The position numbers and the translations under genes were made by a program. Source: Algibacter_G agarivorans (GTDB lineage: Bacteria; Bacteroidota; Bacteroidia; Flavobacteriales; Flavobacteriaceae). From it: a stretch of 64,000 bases of DNA. Numbering within the stretch: the first letter of the stretch is position 1; each line of letters begins with the position of its first letter. This document shows positions 19,163-27,785 of this stretch, piece after piece. The stretch is from NCBI RefSeq assembly GCF_039543245.1, contig NZ_BAABJJ010000014.1, forward strand, positions 177,026 to 241,025, written 5' to 3'. Below the pieces are notes generated by a model, which saw only the letters and a program-made list of their open reading frames with translations, was not told where the DNA came from and did no database searches.

Positions 19163-19170
19163 TAATTTTG
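19163..19170 (+). promoter_or_regulatory. -7 box of the dusB promoter
   Basis: TAATTTTG matches TAnnTTTG exactly and ends 17 bases before the dusB start codon, implying a leader of only about ten bases. No obvious -33 TTG at the usual distance. Confidence 0.55.
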
Positions 19171-19187
19171 CGACCAAATTAAAACAC

Positions 19188-20183
19188 TTGGTAAAAATAG
19201 ACAACATAGAACTTCCTGACTTTCCATTGCTTTTAGCGCCTATGGAAGATGTTAGCGACCCACCGTTTCGTGCGTTATGCAAGGAGCAAGGTGCCGATGT
19301 GGTTTATACCGAGTTTGTATCTAGCGAAGGCTTAATTCGTAACGCCGCAAAAAGCGTTATGAAACTTGATATTTATGAAAAAGAACGCCCTGTGGGCATA
19401 CAAATATTTGGAGCTAATTTAGATAGTATGCTGCAAACCATAGATATTGTTTCGGCTTCTAAACCAGATATTATCGATATTAATTTTGGTTGCCCCGTAA
19501 AAAAAGTAGTGAGTAAAGGCGCAGGTGCAGGCATCTTAAAAGATGTTTGCTTGATGGAAAAACTTACTGCCGAAATGGTTAAACGCACCAACATTCCTAT
19601 TACCGTAAAAACCCGTTTAGGTTGGGACCATGATTCTATAAGAATTGTTGAGGTTGCCGAGCGCCTGCAAGATGTAGGCTGTAAAGCCATAGCTATTCAT
19701 GGGCGTACTAGAGCGCAAATGTATAAAGGCGATGCCGATTGGAAACCTATTGCACAAGTAAAAAACAACCCAAGAATGCATATTCCCGTTTTTGGAAATG
19801 GCGATATAACCAGCCCTGAACGTGCTATGGAAATGCGAGATGATTACGGATTAGATGGTGCCATGATTGGTCGCGCATCTATTGGAAACCCATGGTTTTT
19901 TAAACAAGTAAAACACTTTTTTGAAACTGGCGAGCATTTAGCTCCTATTTCTTTGGAAGAACGTGTGGAAGCCGCACGCCGGCATTTACAAATGGCCATT
20001 GATTGGAAAGGTGAAATTCTTGGTGTTTTTGAAACCCGACGCCATTATACCAACTACTTTAAAGGGATTCCGCATTTTAAGGAATACCGCATGAAAATGG
20101 TAACTTCAGACCATTCTAAAGATGTTTTTGCTGCTTTCGATGAAGTTCTTGAAAACTTTGCTGGACATCAGTTTACGGAGTAG
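19188..20183 (+). CDS. dusB: tRNA-dihydrouridine synthase (DusB type)
   Basis: 331 residues. A flavin-binding TIM barrel starts with FPLLLAPMEDVSDPPFRALC; the active-site loop DINFGCPVKKVVSKGAGAG contains the catalytic Cys; KTRLGWDHDS and HGRTRAQMYKGDADW follow; GRASIGNPWFF binds FMN phosphate. It reduces uridines in the tRNA D-loop using FMN and NADPH. No ATG exists near the N-terminus; TTG at 19188 is the only sensible start and is consistent with the promoter box 18 bases upstream. Stands alone, divergent from lepA. Confidence 0.93.
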   Translation: MVKIDNIELPDFPLLLAPMEDVSDPPFRALCKEQGADVVYTEFVSSEGLIRNAAKSVMKLDIYEKERPVGIQIFGANLDSMLQTIDIVSASKPDIIDINFGCPVKKVVSKGAGAGILKDVCLMEKLTAEMVKRTNIPITVKTRLGWDHDSIRIVEVAERLQDVGCKAIAIHGRTRAQMYKGDADWKPIAQVKNNPRMHIPVFGNGDITSPERAMEMRDDYGLDGAMIGRASIGNPWFFKQVKHFFETGEHLAPISLEERVEAARRHLQMAIDWKGEILGVFETRRHYTNYFKGIPHFKEYRMKMVTSDHSKDVFAAFDEVLENFAGHQFTE

Positions 20184-20866
20184 GTTTTTTATACGTGATG
20201 TTTCTTGGTTTGGGTTGTCCCCTTGAGGTTAATGAGAAACAAATATTTTTTGTTTAGAAATTACCGAGGGAAGCCCTTAGGGGTGTTTTTATTGAGCTTG
20301 TTTTAAGGTGAAATTGGGTATGTATCTCCAAATACCTTTAATTAAAATTTTCCTCTTTTCATTTTGCCTTGATGCACTATTTAGTCTTAAGAATGTCTAG
20401 TAGACATTTTGACTAAATACAAAAAACAAAAAATCAAAACGATTTATTAGGAAATTGCTGCGCACCATTTGCTAATGCATTTTTAGTTTCGATTTTTTAA
20501 AAGCTTTAGAGTTTCAATCCTAGATAGAGCATTATAACAATGCTTAGAGCTCATTATTTCTGAAAACCGTTGATTCCGACTGTGTCGAAATTTCAAGTAG
20601 CATTTATATTTTAGTGTACATTTATAATTTTTTTTAGAGTGATGATTAGAGCAAATAAACTTGGTTTTTTTTTGAAAAACTAAGTTAGCGGATAATCCCG
20701 CGAGAAGGATTGCAGCGGCATCCTTTTTTGTGCTAAATGATAAGTTTGGTGTAGAAACTGATTTTAAGATATACAGAAAAAACTTGATGAGATACTGAAA
20801 CAAGTTCAGCACAAGAAAGATATAGCGGAAAGCCTGTCCCGAATTTTCTTCGGGATCGCCCAAATT
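20184..20866. other. Repeat-rich intergenic region without a credible gene
   Basis: About 680 bases. It holds GC-rich inverted pieces (CCCTTAGGGG near 20275; TCCCGAATTTTCTTCGGGA near 20837), a strong interrupted hairpin (20378-20419) and a stem GGAT...ATCC followed by Ts near 20705-20728. Such sequences resemble dispersed intergenic repeats of flavobacteria. A 126-codon open frame on the minus strand (20483-20863) is rejected as a by-product of these repeats. Confidence 0.6.
20378..20419. repeat. Interrupted long hairpin
   Basis: Outer arms TATTTAGTC / GACTAAATA enclose inner arms AATGTCTA / TAGACATT around a single G. Nested pairing in a gene-free stretch; may be a structured repeat unit. 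No T-run, so unlikely to be a terminator. Confidence 0.5.
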
Positions 20867-22072
20867 TTAAAACCCTTGAACCAATTTTTTTGTAATCCGG
20901 ACCGATGCTATTTTTGAAGCCATAACCCCTAAAACGGAAATGGTTAAAAACACAATAAAAAAGTTTTCAAGCCTTATGGCTACTGGGTAGGCGAGTGATG
21001 GGGTTATCATAACCAAATTAAACGCTTTTTGAAGTATGGTTATTATTAGTGCTACGCCTAAACCAATAAGTCCGCCTATAACACTCATTAAACTGCCTTG
21101 AAAAAAGAAAATTTTTCGAATATCTTTTACGGTGGCTCCCATGTTAAAAAGCGTGCTTAAGCTTTGTTTTTTATCGAGTATCATCATAATTAACGAGCCA
21201 ATAACATTAAAAAATGCAATGATTAAAACGAGTGTGAAAATTAAGTAAACGGCTAAATTTTCGGTGTTTAGCATTTTGTAAAGCGCATCATTTAATTGCT
21301 CTCTGTTTTTTAGAATGACTTTATCGCCTAAAATGGCTTGTATATTTGCTTTTGCTAAATCTTCATCAACATCTTTTTTAAGCCTAAACTCTATGGACGA
21401 TACTTGGTTGTCTTTATAATTTAAAAGGTTTTTTGCTAAATCTATAGGCGCAAAAACATACGTATCGTTTAGTTTTTCGTTAATAAAAAATACACCTACG
21501 TTTACGGCATTAACCGTATTAAAGGCATTTTTTGTAGATGTTATTTGTCCTTTTCCGGGTTTTGGGACATAGATTTTTATAGCTTTCGTGTAATCTAAAA
21601 CGCCAAATGACAGGTTATTTGAAATGCCCCAACCTGCTACTATCTGATTTGATTTTTGGTCAAGCCAACTGCCATAATCTATAACGGAATCTATATTAAC
21701 CACGCTTTGAAAATGTTCGTCGACACCTTTTATGGTTGCCAAAGTATTTTTGTCTTCAGAAGAAATGATAATACGTTCTTCTATAACCTTTGAATAGGTG
21801 GCAATATCATCTAAATCATTGAGCTTGTTAATATCATTTTCTGTTAGAAAAAATGATTTTCCTGTAGCGGTTTCAGCCTTTAAATCGGGGTCTATTTCGC
21901 TTGAAAACAGAAGTGTAAAATCTTTTAAACCCGCAAAACCAGAAAGCACGATGAACAACGATGCTGCTCCCAAAATAACACCAATAATAGCAATATATGT
22001 TATAAAATTAATAGCATTATTAGTGCTTTTAGAGCGTAAATAACGTTTTGCTATATAGAGAGGGAAGCTCAA
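20867..22072 (-). CDS. FtsX-family ABC transporter permease (LolC/LolE-like)
   Basis: 401 residues: one N-terminal helix (INFITYIAIIGVILGAASLFIVLSG) after a short basic start (PLYIAKRYLRSK), a ~210-residue periplasmic domain, then three C-terminal helices, the standard MacB/LolCE layout. LolC/E-type proteins, with the LolD ATPase, extract lipoproteins from the inner membrane for transfer to the outer membrane. No ATPase gene is beside it, as is common in this phylum. Its start is one base after the rbfA stop, so it is co-transcribed with rbfA. Assignment to lipoprotein release rather than another FtsX-type role rests on overall architecture. Confidence 0.85.
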   Translation of the reverse strand: MSFPLYIAKRYLRSKSTNNAINFITYIAIIGVILGAASLFIVLSGFAGLKDFTLLFSSEIDPDLKAETATGKSFFLTENDINKLNDLDDIATYSKVIEERIIISSEDKNTLATIKGVDEHFQSVVNIDSVIDYGSWLDQKSNQIVAGWGISNNLSFGVLDYTKAIKIYVPKPGKGQITSTKNAFNTVNAVNVGVFFINEKLNDTYVFAPIDLAKNLLNYKDNQVSSIEFRLKKDVDEDLAKANIQAILGDKVILKNREQLNDALYKMLNTENLAVYLIFTLVLIIAFFNVIGSLIMMILDKKQSLSTLFNMGATVKDIRKIFFFQGSLMSVIGGLIGLGVALIITILQKAFNLVMITPSLAYPVAIRLENFFIVFLTISVLGVMASKIASVRITKKLVQGF

Positions 22073-22073
22073 T

Positions 22074-22478
22074 CTAAGATTTTTTTCTTTTATCTAAAAT
22101 GGTAGGGTCTTTAATAGGGTTTTCTTTTCCTTTTAGAGATTTTTCAATTTGGTCTATATACTCTAAAGAATCGTCTATAAAAAACTCTAAATTAGGCATA
22201 CGTCTTAATTGGTGTTTGGTACGTTGTGCCAATTCATGACGAATTAATGGCGTGTTGGATTTTATACCCTCAAGAAGTTCTTTAGCTTTATCATTAGGGA
22301 AAATACTCAAATAGACCTTAGCAACACCTAAATCTACAGTTACTTTTACTTTAGAAACCGATATTAAAACACCACGCATACCGCCTTGTGTGGCAGCACC
22401 TTGAAGGACTTCAACTAAATCTTGTTGTAAAACAGTTCCTATTTTTTTTTGTCTTTGACTTTCCTCTATATCACTCAT
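22074..22478 (-). CDS. rbfA: 30S ribosome-binding factor A
   Basis: 134 residues, the usual size. It has the RbfA KH-like fold pattern: an N-terminal helix (SQRQKKIGTVLQQDLVEVLQ), VTVDLGVAKVYLSIF and a long helix before LRRMPNLEFFIDDSLEY, a strong family signature. RbfA is a cold-shock assembly factor that binds the 30S subunit and helps 16S rRNA 5'-end maturation. A perfect -7 box lies about 30 bases upstream; the LolC/E-like gene follows directly. Confidence 0.93.
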   Translation of the reverse strand: MSDIEESQRQKKIGTVLQQDLVEVLQGAATQGGMRGVLISVSKVKVTVDLGVAKVYLSIFPNDKAKELLEGIKSNTPLIRHELAQRTKHQLRRMPNLEFFIDDSLEYIDQIEKSLKGKENPIKDPTILDKRKKS

Positions 22479-22507
22479 TTGTAAATACCTATTAAAGGTT
22501 TAGGATG

Positions 22508-22515
22508 CAAAAATA
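22508..22515 (-). promoter_or_regulatory. -7 box of the rbfA promoter
   Basis: Reads TATTTTTG on the minus strand, matching TAnnTTTG, 29 bases before the rbfA ATG. The -33 element is not clear. Confidence 0.5.
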
Positions 22516-22592
22516 ACGGATATTTAAAGATTATGTTACTTTTAGCGTGCTATTTTCGTATTTTGATATGGAAATTGAGTTAATTTGAAAAG

Positions 22593-22627
22593 ATTTCCTC
22601 CCGATAGCTATCGGGATTCGAGGAAAT
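22593..22627. repeat. Nested palindrome with CCCGATAGCTATCGGG core
   Basis: A perfect 16-bp core palindrome at 22600-22615 is flanked by ATTTCCTC and GAGGAAAT, which also pair. Diverged copies of the core are at 13569-13586 and 62459-62476, so this is a dispersed intergenic repeat. Confidence 0.7.
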
Positions 22628-22645
22628 GAAAAAATATAATTTCCA

Positions 22646-23056
22646 ATGAATAAAATTGAACATATTGGTATTGCGGTAAAAAACCTTAAGGACTCTAATG
22701 AGTTGTTTTCTAAGCTTTTTGGAGAACCCCATTATAAAACAGAAGAAGTTAAAAGCGAAGGTGTTAACACCTCTTTTTTTAAAGTAGGCGGTAATAAAAT
22801 AGAATTATTAGAAGCCACAAAAGAGGATAGCCCGATTGCTAAGTTTTTAGAAAAAAAAGGCGAAGGCATTCATCATATAGCTTTTGATGTAGATGATATT
22901 GAAGCAGAAATAAAGCGTCTTAAAAAAGAGGGTTTTAAAGTTTTAAATGAAACACCAAAATGTGGTGCAGACAATAAGTTAGTGGCTTTTTTACATCCAA
23001 AATCTTCAAATGGCGTTTTAATTGAGTTATGCCAAGACATACCAAATAAACATTAA
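22646..23056 (+). CDS. mce: Methylmalonyl-CoA epimerase (VOC/glyoxalase fold)
   Basis: 136 residues, the family length. It starts MNKIEHIGIAVKNLKDSNELF and contains EGIHHIAFDVDDIEAEIKRL and a C-terminal GVLIELCQ. The metal-binding His and Glu positions (HIGIA, HHIAF, IELCQ) are in place. It interconverts (R)- and (S)-methylmalonyl-CoA in propionate metabolism. It stands alone on the plus strand, so context adds nothing. Confidence 0.9.
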   Translation: MNKIEHIGIAVKNLKDSNELFSKLFGEPHYKTEEVKSEGVNTSFFKVGGNKIELLEATKEDSPIAKFLEKKGEGIHHIAFDVDDIEAEIKRLKKEGFKVLNETPKCGADNKLVAFLHPKSSNGVLIELCQDIPNKH

Positions 23057-23106
23057 AATAATCGATTAAATTCGTTTCTATTTCCCTGATATTTCAATAT
23101 AAAATA

Positions 23107-23136
23107 AAAGCATAACTAAGGCTATGCTTATATTTT
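23107..23136 (+). terminator. Possible terminator after the epimerase gene
   Basis: A 7-bp stem AAGCATA / TATGCTT with an 8-nt loop, followed by an interrupted T-rich run. About 50 bases after the stop codon; weak. Confidence 0.4.
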
Positions 23137-23215
23137 CTATTTTATCTAAAGAAAATACAATTCGAATTTACTATCAATCATTTCAAAATTCATTTGGTAT
23201 AAAGGAATAATTTTC

Positions 23216-23246
23216 TTGCTAACAATTAAAATAAGTAGTAATATTG
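23216..23246 (+). promoter_or_regulatory. Promoter of the CAT-anticodon tRNA
   Basis: TTG at 23216-23218, a 20-base spacer, then TAATATTG at 23239-23246 (one mismatch to TAnnTTTG), 12 bases before the tRNA. Confidence 0.6.
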
Positions 23247-23258
23247 CACTCCAATTTC

Positions 23259-23332
23259 GGTCCTATAGCTCAGTTGGTTAGAGCACCTGACTCATAATCA
23301 GGTGGTCCATGGTTCGAGTCCATGTGGGACCA
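23259..23332 (+). tRNA. tRNA with CAT anticodon (elongator Met or Ile2)
   Basis: 74 bases. The acceptor stem GGTCCTA pairs with TGGGACC, discriminator A. The D-arm is AGCTCAGTTGGTTAGAGC, the anticodon stem-loop CCTGACTCATAATCAGG reads CAT, and the T-arm has GGTTCGAGTCC. CCA is not encoded. CAT may decode Met or, after lysidine modification, AUA-Ile; I lean to elongator Met but cannot settle it by eye. Confidence 0.95.
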
Positions 23333-23346
23333 CTTTTAGAAATTGT

Positions 23347-23377
23347 AAAGCCTTACAGCAATGTGAGGCTTTTTTTT
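23347..23377 (+). terminator. Terminator after the tRNA
   Basis: Stem AAAGCCTTACA / TGTGAGGCTTT with one G-T pair and a GCAA tetraloop, followed by a T-run. Confidence 0.88.
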
Positions 23378-23512
23378 GTATAATTAATAGGATGGACCAT
23401 TAGCAGATTATAAACCCTTATATAATATACATACAGATTTAGCTAAACACAGGAGTTAGATCTGTTTTTAGCTTAAAATCTTGAAAAACTATCGATTCTT
23501 CAATCTTTTATT

Positions 23513-23520
23513 TACTTTTG
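23513..23520 (+). promoter_or_regulatory. Possible -7 box for the GntR regulator gene
   Basis: TACTTTTG matches TAnnTTTG, 52 bases before the ATG at 23573. No TTG at the usual spacing. Confidence 0.4.
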
Positions 23521-23572
23521 ATTCAAGACAAAAATATACGAGTTAATTATAAAGCCCCAGAAATATTAAATT

Positions 23573-24589
23573 ATGAAATTTTTATTTGAAAAAATAAATG
23601 ATTTAAAACAAATTAAGCCGCTAACTAAACACGAACAGTTAGTGAATGCAATAATTAGCAAAATTGAATCTAAAGAATTAAAAAAAGGAGATCGTTTACC
23701 TTCAATAAATAAAATGGTAGCTGAAGTTGGGTTTGCTCGTAAAACTATTGTTAAAGCCTATGAAGATTTAAAAGGCAGAGGTTTAGTAGAATCTAAAAAC
23801 TTTAAGGGCTATTATATTGCAGATGTTAATACCAAAACAAAGCTAAGAGTTGCTCTTGTGCTTTATGCTTTTCATACTTTCCAAGAAGATTTCTATAATA
23901 CGTTTAGAGAAGAACTAGGTAAAAAGTACATTATTAACGTATTTTTTCATCACAATAATTTAGATATATTTAAAGATATTCTTACTAGAATCTCTGGCAG
24001 ATATGGTATGTATGTTATAGCTCCAATACAAACTCCCGAAGTTAGTGTATTATTAAAAAAAATCCCTTCTGAAAAATTGTTGGTTGTCGATAGGCATATT
24101 CCTCTACCAAAAGATTACTCATATATAACCCAAGAATTTGAAAGCTCAACTTACGAGCAATTAAAAAAATTGCTTCCAGAAATAAATAAATACAAGCAAT
24201 TCGTTTTATTCTTTAAAAACGATTCTGATTATCCAATTGGTATATTAAATGCCTTTAATAAATTTATTAAAGAATTCAATATCAACGCAAAAGTAGAAGC
24301 CCAATATAAAACGGGCAGTATAAAAAAAGACAGGCTATACTTTTTTATTAATGATAGTGATTTATGGGAAGTTCTGAAAGATAGTAAACCTAAAAATTAT
24401 ATCATAGGAAAAGATATAGGTTTATTGGCCCATAACGATAATGCCATTAAAGAAATCATATTTGGAGGCATTACAACTATTTCTATCGACTTTAAAAAAA
24501 TGGCTAAAGAATCTGCTAATTACATAAAATTAAAAGAACCTGTCCGAAAAATAATTCCCTCACAGCTTATTCAAAGAAAGTCATTATAG
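23573..24589 (+). CDS. GntR-family regulator with sugar-binding-like C-terminal domain
   Basis: 338 residues. Residues about 16-85 are a GntR winged helix (HEQLVNAIISKIES, KGDRLPSINKMVAEVG, TIVKAYEDLKGRGLVES). From about residue 90 the protein resembles a LacI-type periplasmic-binding fold (LRVALVLYAFHTFQEDFYNTF, MYVIAPIQT, KLLVVDRH, GGITTISIDFKKMAKESANYI), as in GntR regulators of Bacteroidota sugar loci. It lies directly upstream of, and co-directional with, the susC-susD-GH36-SSS-glpK-glpD operon, which it most likely controls in response to the imported glycoside or a product. Three phased direct repeats at the susC promoter are its candidate sites (inference). Confidence 0.9.
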   Translation: MKFLFEKINDLKQIKPLTKHEQLVNAIISKIESKELKKGDRLPSINKMVAEVGFARKTIVKAYEDLKGRGLVESKNFKGYYIADVNTKTKLRVALVLYAFHTFQEDFYNTFREELGKKYIINVFFHHNNLDIFKDILTRISGRYGMYVIAPIQTPEVSVLLKKIPSEKLLVVDRHIPLPKDYSYITQEFESSTYEQLKKLLPEINKYKQFVLFFKNDSDYPIGILNAFNKFIKEFNINAKVEAQYKTGSIKKDRLYFFINDSDLWEVLKDSKPKNYIIGKDIGLLAHNDNAIKEIIFGGITTISIDFKKMAKESANYIKLKEPVRKIIPSQLIQRKSL

Positions 24590-24650
24590 CAGTAAAATAG
24601 GCTATTTTAAAAATAATTCATAAAAGTCCACACGTATTTTTGCATATTTA

Positions 24651-24680
24651 TTGTTTTTGTGAAAAAAAAGTATATATTTG
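24651..24680 (+). promoter_or_regulatory. Near-consensus promoter of the glycosyl-glycerol operon
   Basis: TTG at 24651-24653, a 19-base spacer, then TATATTTG at 24673-24680, an exact TAnnTTTG. The susC start is 80 bases downstream, leaving room for a regulated leader. Confidence 0.8.
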
Positions 24681-24684
24681 CAAA

Positions 24685-24726
24685 GTAGCATAGAGTAGCA
24701 TACTTAATATTAAAAGTAGCATACTG
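24685..24726 (+). promoter_or_regulatory. Three phased GTAGCATA direct repeats (candidate operators)
   Basis: Copies at 24685-24692, 24695-24702 and 24716-24723, offset by 10 and 21 bases, that is one and two helical turns. The second and third share an extended GTAGCATAC. They sit at and just after the predicted transcription start, a position suited to repression. Binding by the adjacent GntR protein is inferred. Confidence 0.6.
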
Positions 24727-24759
24727 TATCACAAATAAAACTAACTTAATTATTAACTT

Positions 24760-27700
24760 ATGAAAAAAAACGTACTAAGACTATTGTTTTGCTTAGTCTT
24801 TTCCCTATCTGGGATTAATGCTATTGCTCAAACATCAACTGTATCAGGAACAGTTACAGATGGTGAATTTCCGCTTCCTGGGGTAAACATCATTGTTAAA
24901 AACACCAGCAATGGTTCAACAACAGATTTTGACGGAAACTATTCCTTGAACGATGTTAGTTCAACTGACATTATTGTTTTTAGCTATGTAGGCTATAAAA
25001 CGCAGGAAGTTACTATTGGAAATCAAACCACTATAAATGTGGTATTAGTTGAAGATGCTGCTTCTTTAGACGAAGTAGTTATTGTAGGTTATGGTACCTC
25101 TAACAAAAGAGAACTTACGGGTTCTGTTGGTACTATAAAAGGCGACGCTATTGCAACAACTGTAGCTGGTAACCCTACCTCGGCACTACAAGGAAAACTA
25201 ACTGGTATTCAGGTAGAAAACCCAGGAGGTAAACCTGGAGCTAAAGGAAACGTTTTTATTAGAGGGGTAAACTCTTTAAGTAACGCAGATCCATTATATA
25301 TTGTTGATGGTTTGTTTGTTGATGATATGAGTTATGTTAATCCACAAGATATTGAAAACATCTCTGTACTTAAAGATGCTGCTGCTGCTGCAATTTATGG
25401 TTCTAGAGCTGCTAATGGTGTGGTTTTAATTAAAACAAATCACGGTAGAAAAAATAGAGATTTAGAAGTTACTTTCAACTCTAGAATAGGTTTTGATACA
25501 CCAAGTAAAAAACTGGATTTTATAAACGGGCAACAATACACCGATTATTTAAATCAACGTTTTGCAAACGATGGAAGTTCTTCAAATGTTTCGTTTAATG
25601 GCGTGAATACCGATTGGCAAGATGAAAATTTACAAAGCGGAATTATTGAAGATTACGGATTATCTATATCTGGTGGTGGTGAAAAATCATCTTTCTTTTC
25701 TTCAATAAACTATTTTAATCAAGATGGTATATTAGTAGGTTCTGGATTTAAAAGATTAAATGCAAGGTTTAATAGCAGCCATGAATTTGGTAAATTCAAA
25801 TTAACTCAATCTTTAGGTTTGGCAGAAGGGAAATTACAAGAGAACAACTGGTATGGCTTTGATGGTACTACTGCTCCAACAGTGGCTTTAAGAAATGCTG
25901 CTAACGATGGTGGCTTTGAAGCGCCTTCAGCTGATATACACGGTCCTGGAGGTGTTAACCAATTTGCATTGGCGTCTTTAGAAGACAATTTAGAAACTAC
26001 ACGCACACTTTTTGCAAGTTTAAAATTAGATTATGAAATTACTGAAGAATTAACAGCTGCTATTAATTTAGGTGTTGATTATACAACTCAAAAACGCTTT
26101 CAATTCACACCAACATACTTTATGAGCACTGTTGATGCTGTAAGAAACGTGAATGATTTAAATGATCTTACTGAATTTAATCAAGAAGACGTTAATCTAT
26201 TATTTGAACCAACGTTATCTTATAATAAAACGTTTGATGATGTTCATAAGGTATCAGCAGTAGTTGGTTATACGCGCTTTATTGAAAATCAAAATAGTAG
26301 CGGTATTTACGGTCAAGGTACGCCGGCAAACAGCATTAGAGTCGTTGGTGCTTTACCTTCAAACGATCAAAATATATTATTAGGTCAAGATAGTGAAGCA
26401 GGTTTGATATCTTATTTTGGAAGATTAAACTATAATTATAATGATAAATATTTATTTTCTGGAACGTTAAGACGTGATGCCTCTTCTAGATTTGCAAAAG
26501 CGAATCAAGTAGGTTACTTCCCAGCGGTTTCTGCAGGATGGAATATTTCAAACGAAGATTTCTGGAAATCTGAAACTATCAATTTCTTCAAATTAAGAGT
26601 GTCTTATGGTGAATTAGGATCTTATCCTGATGTGTTTTATCCAACACAAGCAGTGTTTCTAGCCAACCAATCTAACACAAGTTTTGGTGGCGGAACTGCT
26701 AATGGTTTAGCACAAACAACTTTAGCTGATGAGAATCTAGTTTGGGAAACCACAAAAACATTCGATATTGGTGTTGATATGTCTTTACTAAATAGTGCGC
26801 TTACACTTTCAGCAGATTATTATTCAAAAGATGTTGAAGATGCTCTAGTTCCAATTAGTATTCCTTCAACGGCAGGGGTAAGTTTACCTGTAACTAGAAA
26901 TGCGGGTACATTGGTAAACAATGGTTTTGAATTTGATGTAACGTACAGAAAATCTGAAGGCGACTTCACTTATAGCGTAGGTACAAACTTTTCGTTCAAC
27001 CTTAAAAATGAAGCAAAAGATATTCCTGCAACTATATTAGGTCCTGGAATTGATGAAGATTTACGTGTAGTTAATAGAACTGAAGCTAACGGTCCTGTAG
27101 GCGCATTTTACGGTTACATTGTTGAAGATAAAGTTGACCCTGCAACAGGAGATTTTATTAGAGTAGATACAGATGGTGTTGCTGGTATAACATCTGACGA
27201 TCAAACTATTATTGGTAATCCAACTCCAGACTTTACTTATGGTCTTAATTTCAACGGGAAATACAAAAAATTCGATATTGCTTTAAATTTCAATGGGGTT
27301 TCTGGTAATGAAATTTATAACTTAAGTAGATATTACAATATCTTATGGCAAGATGGTGGTAAACTAACAGATGTTTTAAATTCTTGGACACCTAGTAATA
27401 CAGATACTAGCATTCCTAGAGCTTCTGTTGATGACTCTGCAGGAAATAAAGAACCATCTTCATTCTTTGTAGAAAACGGATCTTACTTCAGACTTAAAAA
27501 CATGGAAATTGGTTACAATTTTGGTGAAGATGCCCTTGGTGTAGATTGGATTAAAAGCGTAAGGTTATCATTAAACGTTCAAAACGTTTTTGTAATTACT
27601 GAATATACAGGTTACGATCCAGATGTGGCATCAACAAATAGCGGTAGAGCCAATATTAACTCTGGTGTACCAGGCGTAAGATCAGATGTAAACCCTTTAC

Positions 27701-27774
27701 TGGGTAGAGGGTTAGACCAAAGAGCATATCCAAATGCAAGAACATTCATGTTAGGTTTACAAGCTAAGTTTTAA
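24760..27774 (+). CDS. SusC-type TonB-dependent transporter (glycosyl-glycerol operon)
   Basis: 1004 residues. A signal peptide ending AIAQ is followed by a CarboxypepD_reg-like domain (SGTVTDGEFPLPGVNIIVKN, about 28-110), a TonB box/plug region (LDEVVIVGYG, then GKLTGIQVENPGGKPGAKG and PLYIVDGLFVDD) and a 22-stranded barrel ending in Phe (LQAKF). SusC proteins import glycans or glycosides over the outer membrane with TonB energy and a SusD lid. The SusD gene follows after 11 bases. The downstream enzymes suggest a small alpha-glycosyl-glycerol as cargo, which is inference. Confidence 0.95.
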   Translation: MKKNVLRLLFCLVFSLSGINAIAQTSTVSGTVTDGEFPLPGVNIIVKNTSNGSTTDFDGNYSLNDVSSTDIIVFSYVGYKTQEVTIGNQTTINVVLVEDAASLDEVVIVGYGTSNKRELTGSVGTIKGDAIATTVAGNPTSALQGKLTGIQVENPGGKPGAKGNVFIRGVNSLSNADPLYIVDGLFVDDMSYVNPQDIENISVLKDAAAAAIYGSRAANGVVLIKTNHGRKNRDLEVTFNSRIGFDTPSKKLDFINGQQYTDYLNQRFANDGSSSNVSFNGVNTDWQDENLQSGIIEDYGLSISGGGEKSSFFSSINYFNQDGILVGSGFKRLNARFNSSHEFGKFKLTQSLGLAEGKLQENNWYGFDGTTAPTVALRNAANDGGFEAPSADIHGPGGVNQFALASLEDNLETTRTLFASLKLDYEITEELTAAINLGVDYTTQKRFQFTPTYFMSTVDAVRNVNDLNDLTEFNQEDVNLLFEPTLSYNKTFDDVHKVSAVVGYTRFIENQNSSGIYGQGTPANSIRVVGALPSNDQNILLGQDSEAGLISYFGRLNYNYNDKYLFSGTLRRDASSRFAKANQVGYFPAVSAGWNISNEDFWKSETINFFKLRVSYGELGSYPDVFYPTQAVFLANQSNTSFGGGTANGLAQTTLADENLVWETTKTFDIGVDMSLLNSALTLSADYYSKDVEDALVPISIPSTAGVSLPVTRNAGTLVNNGFEFDVTYRKSEGDFTYSVGTNFSFNLKNEAKDIPATILGPGIDEDLRVVNRTEANGPVGAFYGYIVEDKVDPATGDFIRVDTDGVAGITSDDQTIIGNPTPDFTYGLNFNGKYKKFDIALNFNGVSGNEIYNLSRYYNILWQDGGKLTDVLNSWTPSNTDTSIPRASVDDSAGNKEPSSFFVENGSYFRLKNMEIGYNFGEDALGVDWIKSVRLSLNVQNVFVITEYTGYDPDVASTNSGRANINSGVPGVRSDVNPLLGRGLDQRAYPNARTFMLGLQAKF

Positions 27775-27785
27775 AAATATAGAAT

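Noticed and set aside
20483..20863. 126-codon open frame on the minus strand after the LolC/E-like gene
   Set aside because: Low-complexity translation without domain logic, starting inside an inverted repeat; it reads like translated flavobacterial intergenic repeats and the region shows several hairpins.
23347..23377. A second tRNA or small RNA after the tRNA
   Set aside because: The structure is a simple stem, tetraloop and T-run, that is a terminator.
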